Shown here: one piece after another, positions 1 to 9,840 of the stretch | How the letters are laid out: the number at the start of each line of letters is the position of its first letter | How positions within the stretch are numbered: the first letter of the stretch is position 1 | Source of the DNA: Arabidopsis thaliana | Lineage: Eukaryota > Streptophyta > Magnoliopsida > Brassicales > Brassicaceae | DNA length: 64,000 nt | Reading direction: 5' to 3' | NCBI RefSeq assembly: GCF_000001735.4 | Contig: NC_003070.9 | Location: 13,448,001-13,512,000 of the forward strand | The notes under the pieces: generated by a model | What the model was told of the DNA's origin: nothing | The model's database searches: none | Seen by the model: only the letters and a program-made list of their open reading frames with translations | Program-made: the position numbers and the translations under genes

Positions 1-463
1 CACAGAGCAGAACAGAGGAACAGAGGAAGCGGGAAAGTAGCAGTTGCTTTTGCCAGCGTGGCATGTTGATTGGAGTGAAGGAAAGGCGTATCGCTTTAGA
101 CAAAGGAGACGAAGTCGTCAGACATAGGACGTGTGCCTAGTGTCAAGATAATGATGAGGAGCTACACTTGAACCTGATGGATAAAGTAGAGCATCCTGCC
201 TTTTCCGAGAAACTACATAAGAGAAGTTTTGGTCTCTTATTAGGGTTAGCCACTTTACTTGAGAAAAGTGGAAGAGAAGAAAAGTTAAATAGAACTTGTT
301 CTTGTGGTTTCATTGGTGAGTGAACAAAGAGAGCACACGGCTGTTGCTGTGTTTGTGAGCTGGGTAGTTTTAGGTTTTGACAAGAGCAAATCAGGTTGTT
401 GATGTTGCATAACACTGTCCAAACTTATCTGTGATTGATCAGTTTGAAAGTTGTTCTAATAAA
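1..463 (+). other. Possible 3' end of a gene cut by the window edge
   Basis: One plus-strand frame is open from the window edge to a TAG at 138-140, and an AATAAA polyadenylation-like signal follows at 458-463. This would fit the last codons and 3' UTR of a plus-strand gene. On the minus strand, 415-143 is also open for 90 codons. It is serine-rich at its end and loosely resembles a transit peptide, but it ends in TGA with no obvious continuation. I recognise neither product. The plus-strand reading is slightly preferred because of the AATAAA signal. Confidence 0.2.
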
Positions 464-920
464 GTGTGTTTATTGGAGTTGTGATCTTTATCTTGTCAAA
501 GTACTTAGGATTCTTTTACTTCATATGTTAGATATAATATTTTGCTTAATTGAATATATTTTACAATGTTCATAAGCTATAAGATCATTATATGATGCAT
601 ACGTTTTATCCAACCATATCTTCACGTAACCAACTTCTTCTCAATTACCTTAACTGTTCACATGTTTATATATCTAAGCCCATATTTTTAGGTGTTATAC
701 ATATATATATTTATTTACTTTTTGAGGATTCTGGAAAATTGAAAGATATGATACAACAGTTATACGATATATATATTGAATTTAAAACTTTAATAATTAT
801 AATTTTAATAATTTGAATAGACACTGTAAATATAGTTTTAGTCGGACAAACCTTACTCAACATTCAATACTAATCATATACCAAAACATAATTGTTTTAT
901 CTAATTTAGAGAAAAGAAAC

Positions 921-1319
921 ATGAAGCTATTTATTATCATTGTGGTGACCAGTTTAACCATCTCAAAGGTATTTGACAAAACACTTGTCACCATTGAAGC
1001 AAGAAATTTGAGGAAGATGGACCGTCATGAGCATTTCAATGCTAATGAAGATTTCGTGGAAGCAAAAATGTTAAAGAAAATTGACAATAAAAATAATCTA
1101 AATAATAGATGTATAAATGATTTTGCGCCTACTAATCCAGGACATAATTCTGGTATTGGGCATCCAAAAGTTATAAACAACAAATTTACAAAAGATTTTG
1201 CGCCTACTAATCCAGGACATAGTCCTGGTATTGGGCATCTAAGAGTTGTAAACAACAAATTTACAAATGATTTTGCGCCTACTAATCCAGGAAATAGTCC
1301 CGGTATTAGGCATCCATGA
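921..1319 (+). CDS. CEP10: C-terminally encoded peptide (CEP) hormone precursor with three CEP domains
   Basis: A single-exon 132-residue secreted-peptide precursor. The ATG at 921 is chosen because it opens directly into a hydrophobic signal peptide (MKLFIIIVVTSLTIS, cleavage probably near residue 27). A charged variable region follows, then three CEP-type domains at about residues 67-81, 92-106 and 117-131, spaced exactly 25 residues apart. The middle copy reads DFAPTNPGHSPGIGH, close to the CEP family pattern DFRPTNPGNSPGVGH. Mature CEPs are 15-residue, proline-hydroxylated apoplastic peptides perceived by CEPR receptor kinases; they report nitrogen status and restrain root growth. Copy 1 lacks the proline of the usual SPG triplet, and copy 3 has Arg for Gly before the final His. 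The symbol rests on gene order and on my recollection of the Arabidopsis family, so the family call is much firmer than the member number. Confidence 0.88.
   Translation: MKLFIIIVVTSLTISKVFDKTLVTIEARNLRKMDRHEHFNANEDFVEAKMLKKIDNKNNLNNRCINDFAPTNPGHNSGIGHPKVINNKFTKDFAPTNPGHSPGIGHLRVVNNKFTNDFAPTNPGNSPGIRHP
1119..1313 (+). repeat. Three 75-bp tandem units encoding the CEP domains
   Basis: Domain starts at 1119, 1194 and 1269 are exactly 75 bp apart. Each unit encodes a 15-residue CEP domain plus a 10-residue linker containing NNKFT. The units are very similar at the DNA level, so the domain number probably changed by recent in-frame unit duplication. Confidence 0.9.
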
Positions 1320-1577
1320 GTTATGAATGTTTAAGGATTGTAAATCTTATTATATAAATCTTAAAGAAATAAAATAAAACTAACAAAAAAACAAATTTAT
1401 ATGTCTATATCTCAAATGTTTTTAACTTTTTTTTCTGAACTAAAAGAAAAATTAACAAATTTGTTTTTATATGTGTTATTGGTCAAATAAATTAGGATGT
1501 ATTTATATTTATTTGAAGAAAAAATTAGCATGTATTAATTTTTTTAAAGTCATTTAATTTATGTGTACAAAATATTA

Positions 1578-1767
1578 TTTTACGGTTTTGGTGGGAAAAC
1601 GTTGGCTTACAGTTGTTGCGGGAAAACGTGATTTTTAATTTTGGCGGAAAATACTTTTTGTGTGATTTTGGCAAGAAAACACTTTTTGTGATTTTAGCGG
1701 GAAAACGTGGTTTTACGGTTTTGTCGAGAAAATGTTGGTTTACGGTTGTGGCGGAAAAACGTAATTT
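1578..1767. repeat. Degenerate minisatellite of GGCGGGAAAAC-type units
   Basis: About five diverged units of roughly 35-40 bp. Each contains a variant of CGGGAAAAC followed by a T-rich stretch ending in ACGGTT or similar. It lies between the CEP gene and the Erv46-like gene. No ORF crosses it. It is probably a remnant of a transposon subterminal region, but the family is not established. Confidence 0.6.
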
Positions 1768-2466
1768 TAATATTTAAACCAAAAACTGAAGTTAAATAGA
1801 ATAATTTAGTTTTACTAAGGATGACTAATAGAAAAAGAAAAATAAATAGACTTAATTGGATACCAATTTATTTATGTGAAACCTTATTTAATAAATGAGT
1901 TTAGTTGGCTTAATCCATTTAATCTCATTTAACTTGTTTTTCCTAAATTAATTTAAATGGGTCAAAAACTCTTACTCATAACCATTAATTAAATAGGATT
2001 TGCATACCCAAATTAACATCACTAGTCCTAGACAAAAACCAAAATAGAAAACAATATTTTTATCCATTTTTACTTTTGCTCATCGACCAAATTTGGGCCT
2101 AGTTTGCTACAAGCTAACAATTGAAAAGCCTCTTAAGACACATGAAATAGTAACGACGTCGTTTACTCATGAAGCGAAAGACGGCAAACACGAACGGGTT
2201 TACGTAGACCGTCAAACGCTCCTCCGTCCGACGGAGAAAAAACGAGACGGTGAAGAAGAAGAAGAAGAAGAAGAAGAAGAACGACTCAAAGATCTCATCG
2301 ATCACTCTCTCCAAGATCTATTCACGCATCGTCGGAAGAATTTTCGCTTCCGACGACGTTTCTCTCGTCTGATTTTGTCTCCGAACATCCTACCTAATCG
2401 TATTCGGTGCTGGATTTGAATCCGGTGAACTGAATCTGACAATTTCGTTCCCGGAGGTGTTTAAAA
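1768..2466 (+). promoter_or_regulatory. Upstream region and 5' leader of the Erv46-like gene
   Basis: AT-rich spacer to about 2090, then a more GC-rich stretch with a GAA microsatellite at 2253-2283 and CT/GA-rich leader sequence running to the ATG at 2467. The reading frame at 2093-2419 is open but shows no protein family and ends before the gene start. It is treated as leader sequence. Confidence 0.4.
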
Positions 2467-5055
2467 ATGGCCGGGATCTTGAATAAATTGCGGAATCTAG
2501 ATGCATATCCTAAGATCAATGAAGATTTTTACAGCCGTACATTATCCGGCGGAGTTATCACTCTCCTCTCCTCCGTTGTTATGTTCCTTCTCTTCTTCTC
2601 CGAGCTCCGTACGTATTAACAACTTCGCTTCCAATTTTGTGAATCTCCATATCCAGTTTCGTAATTTTGAAATTCTTTGATTCTGTTGTTTAGGTCTTTA
2701 TCTTCATACAGTCACCGAGACGAAGCTTATAGTAGATACTTCAAGGGGAGAGACGTTACGCATCAACGTAATGTTACTTAATAGTGATTTTGACTTGGTT
2801 TGTGCTTATATTTGATTAGAGATGTCTGATAAGTTTCATTGATGATGCAGTTTGATATTACGTTTCCTGCTCTAGCATGTTCGATTCTTAGTGTTGATGC
2901 TATGGATATTAGTGGAGAGCTTCATCTTGACGTGGTATGTTTGTAAAATTGGTTACTGTTATAGCTTAGTGAATCTTAGTTTTTGTGTTTGAGACGTTGA
3001 TTAAGTTTGTTAAATGTGTGAGTTACAGAAACATGATATCATAAAGAGAAGATTAGATTCTAATGGCAACACTATAGAGGCAAGACAGGACGGAATAGGC
3101 GCTACTAAGGTTTGCTCTCTGCCATTCTATTCTTTGGGGTTTTGTAGTCATTAGGCTAGGATTAAACTGCAGGCAAATGGCAAATGGCAAATGGAATAGT
3201 AGTGTCAAGAATTAAAAGTCGTTTGTTTTTGGGGTCTTTAAAGTCTTATACTTTTTTTTTTGTGCTTGTGTAGATTGAAAACCCACTGCAGAAACATGGT
3301 GGCAGGCTGGGACATAATGAGACTTACTGTGGTTCTTGCTATGGGGCTGAAGCGGTAATTGTGTTATCTCTCTATTTGACTTTGTGGAGCATGGTTTCTC
3401 AAGTTCATATTCAGATTACTCTTGATTGTTTAGTGCTAGTCAAGAGGTCATAATGGAATAAACAAAAACAGATGTCATAGTGGATTGTTTCTGTACTATA
3501 TATAGTTATCATTTTCAGGATAGTTGATAGTGCTTTTTCAATCTGGCTTTCATTTATTTATAAGCTTTCATCTGAAGTATGTTTTTTCCCCGTGCAGGAA
3601 GAGCATGACTGCTGCAATTCGTGTGAGGATGTTCGTGAAGCATATAGAAAGAAAGGTTGGGGGGTTACTAATCCAGATTTGATTGACCAGGTAAATTGCT
3701 AAGAAAAGGTTCTTCGCCTTTTAAATTCCTGGCATCACTGTTTCAATGCGATAGTAGCAAGTTTTGTTTCATTTCTTTCTTCTTGTTTCTTTTTCTTATT
3801 CTTTGTTAGAGTCTCCAAGGCTTGTGTGCGTTTTGTTTAGTTAGTATGCACTTGGGAGGCTCTTAACTGAACTATGCTTCAAAGAGTTTCCATCTTCCAA
3901 CTGCGAGCTGAAATACTTTTCACTTATCTGTTTGTGATTCAGTGTAAACGAGAAGGTTTTCTACAAAGAGTAAAGGATGAAGAAGGTGAAGGGTGTAATA
4001 TATATGGGTTCTTGGAGGTCAATAAGGTGGCTGGGAACTTCCACTTTGCTCCTGGGAAAAGCTTTCATCAGTCGGGCGTGCATGTTCACGATCTTCTTGC
4101 TTTTCAGAAAGACAGTTTTAACGTAAGAAATGACTTGTCCTATTGACTGCAACTCATTCGTTATGCTTCTAATCTTATATCAATTCAATATGTTGCGTCT
4201 CCCTGCAGATAAGTCACAAGATCAATAGACTTACTTATGGAGACTACTTTCCTGGCGTCGTTAACCCTCTTGACAAGTAAATAACCATTCTGGTCTATTC
4301 CATTCACACACTATTTATTTTTTCATACTCTCTAACGTACTTGAAATTGCAGAGTCGAGTGGAGTCAAGACACACCTAATGCTATGTACCAATACTTTAT
4401 CAAGGTTTGTTCCAAGACAAACACTGTATCATATACTTCAAATTCGTCTATAAAATACCCGCGATGACTCTATTCTGCTTTGTCTGCTTTCAATAGGTTG
4501 TACCAACAGTATACACAGATATCAGAGGACACACAATTCAATCGAATCAGGTGAACCAAGGCTTTTAACTGTTCGACCTCATTATCTATTCATTCTCTTC
4601 CGCGTACTATCTTAACTTAAATGTAAAATTGGCAGTTCTCAGTGACCGAACATGTAAAGAGCTCAGAAGCAGGTCAACTGCAATCTTTACCTGGAGTTTT
4701 CTTCTTCTATGATCTCTCTCCAATCAAGGTGAGTGTATTTGTGTGTTTTAACTGCAGTTTTAGAGCGTATTTATAGTCATAATCCTAACTAAAATGTGTC
4801 GTTTCCGTAGGTAACATTTACGGAGGAACACATATCATTCTTGCACTTCTTGACGAATGTTTGCGCCATAGTTGGAGGTATCTCTCTAATCTCTATATAC
4901 CATAACAACACTTGTTGGTTAACGCACATTAAAATCCGAAATGAAACATGTAAAAATGCGCAGGTGTCTTCACAGTGTCCGGGATAATAGACGCGTTTAT
5001 ATACCATGGTCAAAAAGCTATCAAGAAGAAGATGGAAATTGGTAAATTTAGCTAA
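2467..5055 (+). CDS. Erv46/ERGIC3-like ER-Golgi cargo receptor, 13 exons
   Basis: Exons 2467-2608, 2694-2767, 2851-2934, 3029-3109, 3274-3354, 3598-3690, 3943-4122, 4209-4276, 4353-4404, 4497-4550, 4636-4728, 4811-4877 and 4964-5055. All introns are GT-AG and the frame stays open for 386 residues. The protein begins MAGILNKLRNLDAYPKINED and has transmembrane segments near residues 29-47 and 345-371, with a large lumenal domain between. That domain carries the cysteine-rich stretch (YCGSCYGAE, then CCNSCEDV) typical of Erv46/ERGIC3. The short lysine-rich tail (KKKME) faces the cytosol. The family cycles in COPII/COPI vesicles and retrieves ER proteins from the early Golgi. It matches the Arabidopsis 'endoplasmic reticulum vesicle transporter' genes, probably At1g36050 by position. 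No defect is seen. Confidence 0.95.
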
Positions 5056-5495
5056 ATCCTTTAAGCCTTTTTGGGGTTTTCGTCTCTCTCTTTTTGTTTT
5101 GCGGATAATACGATTCATGCTCCAAATGTAATATGGTGTCATTTATTTAATTCTTTTTGTTAAGCTGACTATATAAAATATACATATTGATACGTTACAC
5201 TCTTTTAATGCAAATTGAAGGATAAGTCTTGGGTTGTGTCAATCCAGCTGTTGACAGCCTCATGCGTGCGTTACAATTATCGTCTTTTGACTTTTTGTCT
5301 TTTGAAGATATTATGGGTTTTGAATCTGAAGTTAAGTCTTGAGTCTATCTTTGATTGTAGTGTATGGATTCAATGAATGGAAGAAAAAGAAGCAAAACAG
5401 TCTCCATAATAAACGCTTAGAGTACAGAGAATCATTATTAGTATTGACGAGAAAGTTGTTATTAGTGAATATATTAATTCCGATTGCAATATATG
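5056..5495. other. Intergenic: 3' UTR of the Erv46-like gene and AT-rich spacer
   Basis: Contains the presumed 3' UTR after the TAA at 5053-5055 and AT-rich DNA. No gene seen. Confidence 0.5.
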
Positions 5496-5970
5496 TTAGG
5501 TCTCGGTTAATACTCGGATTCGAAGAACTGAACCAGAACCTATCCGAAATATCGGTTTGGGTCTGTTTTGGATCCTCTAGAACATTTGATTGGGTCTTGT
5601 CTTCATATATTTTCGGTATTGGTTCAAAAAGGATAATACCTGATAAATTAACGGGAACTCGAATATATTTGAAGCCTAACTAAACTCATGATCTCCTTTA
5701 ACCTATATTGCCTGGTTTGATTGGGAACATCGGGTTTTTCTTTTCGAGTAGTTTGGATAAATTTGAGTATAAAGTAACCAACTTGAACTGTATCCGATAA
5801 TTTTCAATTCACCCATATCAACTATCCGAACTGATATGAACCCGAAGGTTACCAAACCAATCCCGAACAAAATTTTAAAATACCCAAATAGTACCTCGAT
5901 TCCTAGTACGAAACCAAAATCCAAATACTCGAGTCGAACCCAAACCGGTACCCGAATGTGCAAGCCTAAT
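5496..5970. mobile_element. Non-autonomous AACCGAA-rich (hAT-like) element
   Basis: A 475-bp segment filled with variants of ACCCGAA/CGGGTT and GAACC. It starts TTAGGTCTCGG and its reverse complement end starts TTAGGCTTGCACATTCGGG, giving imperfect terminal inverted repeats. TATATG occurs directly outside both ends and may be the remnant of a target duplication. Elements of this composition are common in Brassicaceae and are usually grouped with hAT. No coding capacity. Confidence 0.5.
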
Positions 5971-6717
5971 ATATGTGCATTCTCTCATTCCTTTGGCTTG
6001 GCAATTGGTTTCTATATTTGCATGGACACTTTTATCATCCAAGTCTTCCTTTCTCATTTGACAACGTTTGCTCGTAAAAAAAACTCACTTTGGTTACCAT
6101 TGTTAAACACAAAAAAAGAAATCTAATCTTTTGTGTTAACTTAAAGACTTGATAATTGTTTTACTTTTTTTTTTACTTATTATCTATCACTCGGTCTATT
6201 CTAAAGAGAAAGCATGAGAATGTCGTCAACGTAGGCACTTTGTATGAGGTTATCTTTATACCACGTAAAGTTCAATCAAGGATCCTTTTCTTCCACTCTT
6301 GTGTTTCTCTTTTGACTTCTTCAAAATAGGACCAAAATTTATAATATTAAGCTAGAAATTTAGCAATTTAAATTTTAAGTTTTCACTATATTGTTCCCTT
6401 TTAGACTAATTTACTTTTTAATCATTTCTAAGCTAAGCACAATGGTCCTGTCGCAGAATGGAACTTCACGATTCTAATGTGTTACAATATATTCATAGTA
6501 GTAATACTAACCATATTCATTTCAATTAAGAGAAAAGAAGAAGGGTCTACATGGTACGGCATGAACAAAAAAGCTTGAGCTGTCCATAATTTACACACTT
6601 GCATTACATTCATACAAAATGCTAAATTACAAATTTTACGCACAGCTAATAACCCTAAAGTTTAAAAGAAAATACAAACAAGTTAAAATGAATAAAAATG
6701 AATTGAATCCTAATTTT
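5971..6717. other. Intergenic spacer and 3' UTR of the ERF gene
   Basis: AT-rich convergent spacer between the Erv46-like and ERF genes. The stretch 6540-6717 is the likely 3' UTR of the minus-strand ERF gene. No other gene seen. Confidence 0.5.
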
Positions 6718-7662
6718 TCACGATAAAATTGAAGCCCAATCTATCTCATAAGAAGGACACTTGCCGAGCATGAAATTTTCATTCCATGGCATCTCTGGCT
6801 CTTGGCACATCTCCTGCACCATAACATCCGAAGTCGGTGAACCCGACCCATCACTTTCACCCGACCCGGAATGTTGTTGTGGCGCTGACGGCTGCTCAGC
6901 TGAAGAAGCCGCGGCTTTAGCTCGTTTCCTCGACGTCCTCTCCGTTTTGCCCGGCTGATTCTTCGGCTCAGCTAATATGGCTTCTAGTTTAGCGTCTACG
7001 GCAGCTTGAATAGGACCATATTCGCCGGTATCAGACGGAGACGAGCCGGTTTGGTATCGGAGAGCTGGGAAGTTAAGCCGAGCCGAGTCACCACGAAGCT
7101 TAAACGCGGCGCGATCATAAGCCAACGCGGCTTCTTCAGCCGTGTCGAATGTTCCGAGCCAAAGTCGGGTTCGGTTCCTGGGTAAACGGATCTCCGCGAC
7201 CCATTTTCCCCAATGTCTTTGCCTCACTCCTCTATAGAGCTTAGCCGGTTTTGAAACCGAACCCGAACTCGGACCCGGTTGGGTCATAAAACCCGGTTGG
7301 CTCGGCTCAATGAAGTTAAGCATGCAAGTGTTGTTGTCTTGGTGAGTGTAAGTGATAGTGTTTTGGTAATGGAACTGAGATTGGTAGTTTTCGGGTTGTT
7401 GAAGATCCGACCCGAATGAAGATGGATAGGTCATGGATCCAGAATAAATATCCGGGTAAGAGGTTGTGGAATGTGAAGGGAATAAAGATGCATGAGGATT
7501 ATAGTAAGAAGAAGAAGAAAATAGGTCGTTTGGGGCAGACGCAAACGCATCGTTTGAGGACGCAAACGCAGGATTTGAAGCAGACGTGGAAGCACTTTTG
7601 TAAAAAGGTTGAAGTGCTTCCATAAGCTCGCCGCCGTGGCCACCACCGAAGAGATCCGCCAT
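6718..7662 (-). CDS. ERF055: AP2/ERF transcription factor, RAP2.4/WIND group
   Basis: A 314-residue nuclear transcription factor in one coding exon. Residues 1-20 ([20 protein letters not shown]) form the conserved N-terminal motif of the RAP2.4-type DREB subgroup. A Ser/Tyr-rich region follows, then one AP2 domain at about residues 143-200 with [17 protein letters not shown] and the WLGTF and AYDRAA motifs. A basic patch (SRKRAKAAA) may be a nuclear signal, and the acidic/aromatic tail ending NENFML...YEIDWASIL is a likely activation segment. Relatives bind GCC-box or DRE elements and act in wound dedifferentiation (WIND1-4), water balance and stress. Position next to the Erv46-like and WD40 genes favours the At1g36060 orthologue (ERF055, also called TG or WIND3). 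A paralogue, At1g22190, lies in a similar duplicated block and cannot be excluded by eye. Confidence 0.9.
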   Translation of the reverse strand: MADLFGGGHGGELMEALQPFYKSASTSASNPAFASSNDAFASAPNDLFSSSSYYNPHASLFPSHSTTSYPDIYSGSMTYPSSFGSDLQQPENYQSQFHYQNTITYTHQDNNTCMLNFIEPSQPGFMTQPGPSSGSVSKPAKLYRGVRQRHWGKWVAEIRLPRNRTRLWLGTFDTAEEAALAYDRAAFKLRGDSARLNFPALRYQTGSSPSDTGEYGPIQAAVDAKLEAILAEPKNQPGKTERTSRKRAKAAASSAEQPSAPQQHSGSGESDGSGSPTSDVMVQEMCQEPEMPWNENFMLGKCPSYEIDWASILS

Positions 7663-7671
7663 CGGAGTTTC

Positions 7672-7750
7672 CTGAAATACAAAAAAAAATGTACTACAAA
7701 AAACAAGATTATATAAAATTATAATTAAAAAATGGTTGAAGAAATAAAAC
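7672..7750 (-). other. Probable 79-bp intron in the ERF 5' leader
   Basis: Read on the minus strand, CAG/GTTTTA at 7751/7750 is a donor, and a T-rich tract ending TTTCAG at 7672 is an acceptor nine bases before the ATG. Coding sequence does not depend on it. It is an inference from splice signals only. Confidence 0.45.
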
Positions 7751-7957
7751 CTGTCTTTTTAGAAAAAATTCAAAGACTGGTTTTTTGGTTTATACAGAAA
7801 TAAAAGTGATCAACGAGGTTTGAAATAAGCAACCTCCATAGATCAAAACTAAAATAAATTTATCAACAAAAAAAGAAATAAAATAAGAGGATCAAAACTT
7901 GAGGGAACTAAAAAATGCCCATGAAGTTGATCAACTCTATAAAAGAATGAAAGAATA

Positions 7958-8356
7958 TTAATTGACAGAAAAAATCATAATATTTTTGATGGATATCGTT
8001 TTCTTGAAAACACTTTTCAAATACAATTTTAAACAAAAGTTTGTCGTTTTAGATGAGTTTTGGCAAAATATAAACTCATAAAGCAACACTTCATAAGAAA
8101 ATCGTGATTTGTGTTTTCTCAAGAAAGACGACTGATGAATAGACAGGACATGGAAGAGTTTTTTTCTTTTGGTTTGAAGATGAAACGAAGCAAAGAAAGC
8201 AAGAAGAGAATAAACCCTAATTTCACTCAAATTTTAATCTCTCAATTTTTTTTTTCTTCTCTCACTCACACTCACTCTCTCTCACACACACAAACACTCT
8301 CTCTTTTGGAAGATGCTCTCAACCTCACCTTGGTAATACCCACCCAACTCTCACCG
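7958..8356 (-). promoter_or_regulatory. Long ERF leader with GA/GT-rich tract and telo-box
   Basis: Downstream of the TATA box the minus strand carries a GA- and GT-rich tract (8250-8310) and an AGGGTTTA telo-box motif near 8213-8221. Both are common in plant 5' leaders. If transcription starts near 8330, the leader is about 660 nt before splicing. Confidence 0.45.
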
Positions 8357-8366
8357 TTTATATAGA
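8357..8366 (-). promoter_or_regulatory. TATA box of the ERF gene
   Basis: Minus-strand CTCTATATAAAC is a strong plant TATA box. It lies about 700 bp upstream of the ATG, just before the GA-rich leader. Upstream sequence becomes AT-rich spacer at once. Confidence 0.6.
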
Positions 8367-8399
8367 GGGCTTGTTCAATGAAGATAGATTAAAATATTG

Positions 8400-9628
8400 T
8401 TTGTACATCAATAATCCTAAAATAATGTACTTGACTTTTAAAAAAACGTATTTGACTTTAAAAAAATGTATTTGACTCCCACTATATAAGATACATATTT
8501 GATCCAAATATATATAAAAAAAGAAGTATAAAAAATAATTGAATAAAAACTGAATATAAATGTTGTAACTAGTGAAATGTTTCGAAGAATAGTTATGAAT
8601 CCCTTGTTCAAAAAGTCGGCTGATCGGATAGAGTCTACCGCAATTTTGTCCAAATCGAAAAGATTAATCGTTGATCTGATTTATTCATCATAGATCCGCT
8701 TAAACCTGTCTAGAGGATGCCTAGTCCAAAACTTTTTTTTCATTTTTTTTTATTTTTTAAGATAAACATTTAAAAATATCCAACTTTTTAAATATCCAAA
8801 TTTAAAACATCAAACTTATGTTCTAATTTGTATGAAAAAATCATAAATTTGAACTTAAAATCTTGTTTTCATGTGTTTAATACAATTCTAAAAACAATGT
8901 TATATAATTCTCTTAATTGTAATGGAGGAATATGTTTTAAAAATATTAAATAACCCTAAACTTAATTTCCGATTAATTTTCGTATAATCTCTGATTTTTT
9001 TGTTAGGTGATAGACCTATCCTCATCGTTCGACTAGCGCCTAACGATTTTTTGAGCAAGGATTATGACAAAGTGTTTTGGGTCAAAACCCACATAAACAT
9101 TTATACGGTTGAATTTGTTCTTCTTGGTAGCGAGTACGGACGAACTACGGAGTACTGTGGGCAGAGCTGTTCTAGACAGAAGCATATCAAATATGAACTT
9201 GCGGACTTGCGTAAGCATAAGTACAACGGTTATTTTGGAAACAAATCAATACTTGAATTGGTTATATTGTTTGATGATAATTATTGTAGAGTTTGAATAT
9301 TAACATTCGCACGACACTTGGACTCGTACGTGGAGACTGAAGATTCCATGCAGAGCAGAAGTTAAAGGTGCATTTGTTCTTAGCCAAAGAAACCAGGTCA
9401 CATGTCCTTAGTGCCACAATTCGCATTTTTTGCCATTTTTGCGGTGTTTACGTTTTTTCCTTCTTTTTGCAACAGTCGTTGAAAATTAGTTGAGAAAAAA
9501 AGTGTTAACATCCTTCTGAGATCGATTAGTACTTCTACTATACCATTAAGTTACTATGCTTATACAAATAGATTTATCGAAAAACATTTAAGACCAATTG
9601 TTATGCAAGTATATTCAATTTTTATTAT
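8400..9628. other. Gene-free AT-rich spacer
   Basis: ERF upstream region. It includes two short repeats of GTATTTGACTTTAAAAA type at 8447-8480 and a less AT-rich patch at 8990-9290 that is open in more than one frame but matches no family I recognise. No supported gene. Confidence 0.4.
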
Positions 9629-9840
9629 ACTCCTTCCGTTTCACTTTAAGATGTTTTAGAGAAATTATTTTGTTTTATTAAGTGATATTTTCAAATTTCT
9701 ACGCAAAAATATAAATATATTTGAAATGTTAAGAAAAATTATTGTTATAATAAAAATGTTTGAAATATATACTTCTAAATGTTTTGCATTTGAATTTTCT
9801 CCGAACTTAAATGGATGATGTTATGAGTAAAATGAAAGAG
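9629..9840. mobile_element. Stowaway-like MITE
   Basis: Starts CTCCTTCCGTTTCACTTTAAG, close to the CTCCCTCCGTTTC terminus of plant Stowaway (Tc1/mariner) MITEs. The right end read in reverse starts CTCTTTCATTTTACTC, an imperfect inverted copy. It is AT-rich and non-coding. A TA precedes the left end. Confidence 0.5.

Noticed and set aside
143..415. Minus-strand 90-codon frame resembling a transit peptide
   Set aside because: It ends in TGA without a convincing splice continuation, and the plus strand carries a polyadenylation-like signal. Kept only as an ambiguous region.
2093..2419. 108-codon ORF with a Glu run
   Set aside because: The Glu run is a GAA microsatellite, no protein family is visible, and the region is the promoter/leader of the Erv46-like gene.
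6718..7662. First assignment of the ERF gene to At1g22190 (RAP2.4L/WIND2)
   Set aside because: The CEP and WD40 neighbours fit the At1g36040-36070 block better. Sequence alone, by eye, does not settle it.
9000..9296. 98-codon plus-strand ORF and overlapping minus frame
   Set aside because: No recognisable domain, no splice or promoter context, and it lies in decayed spacer DNA.
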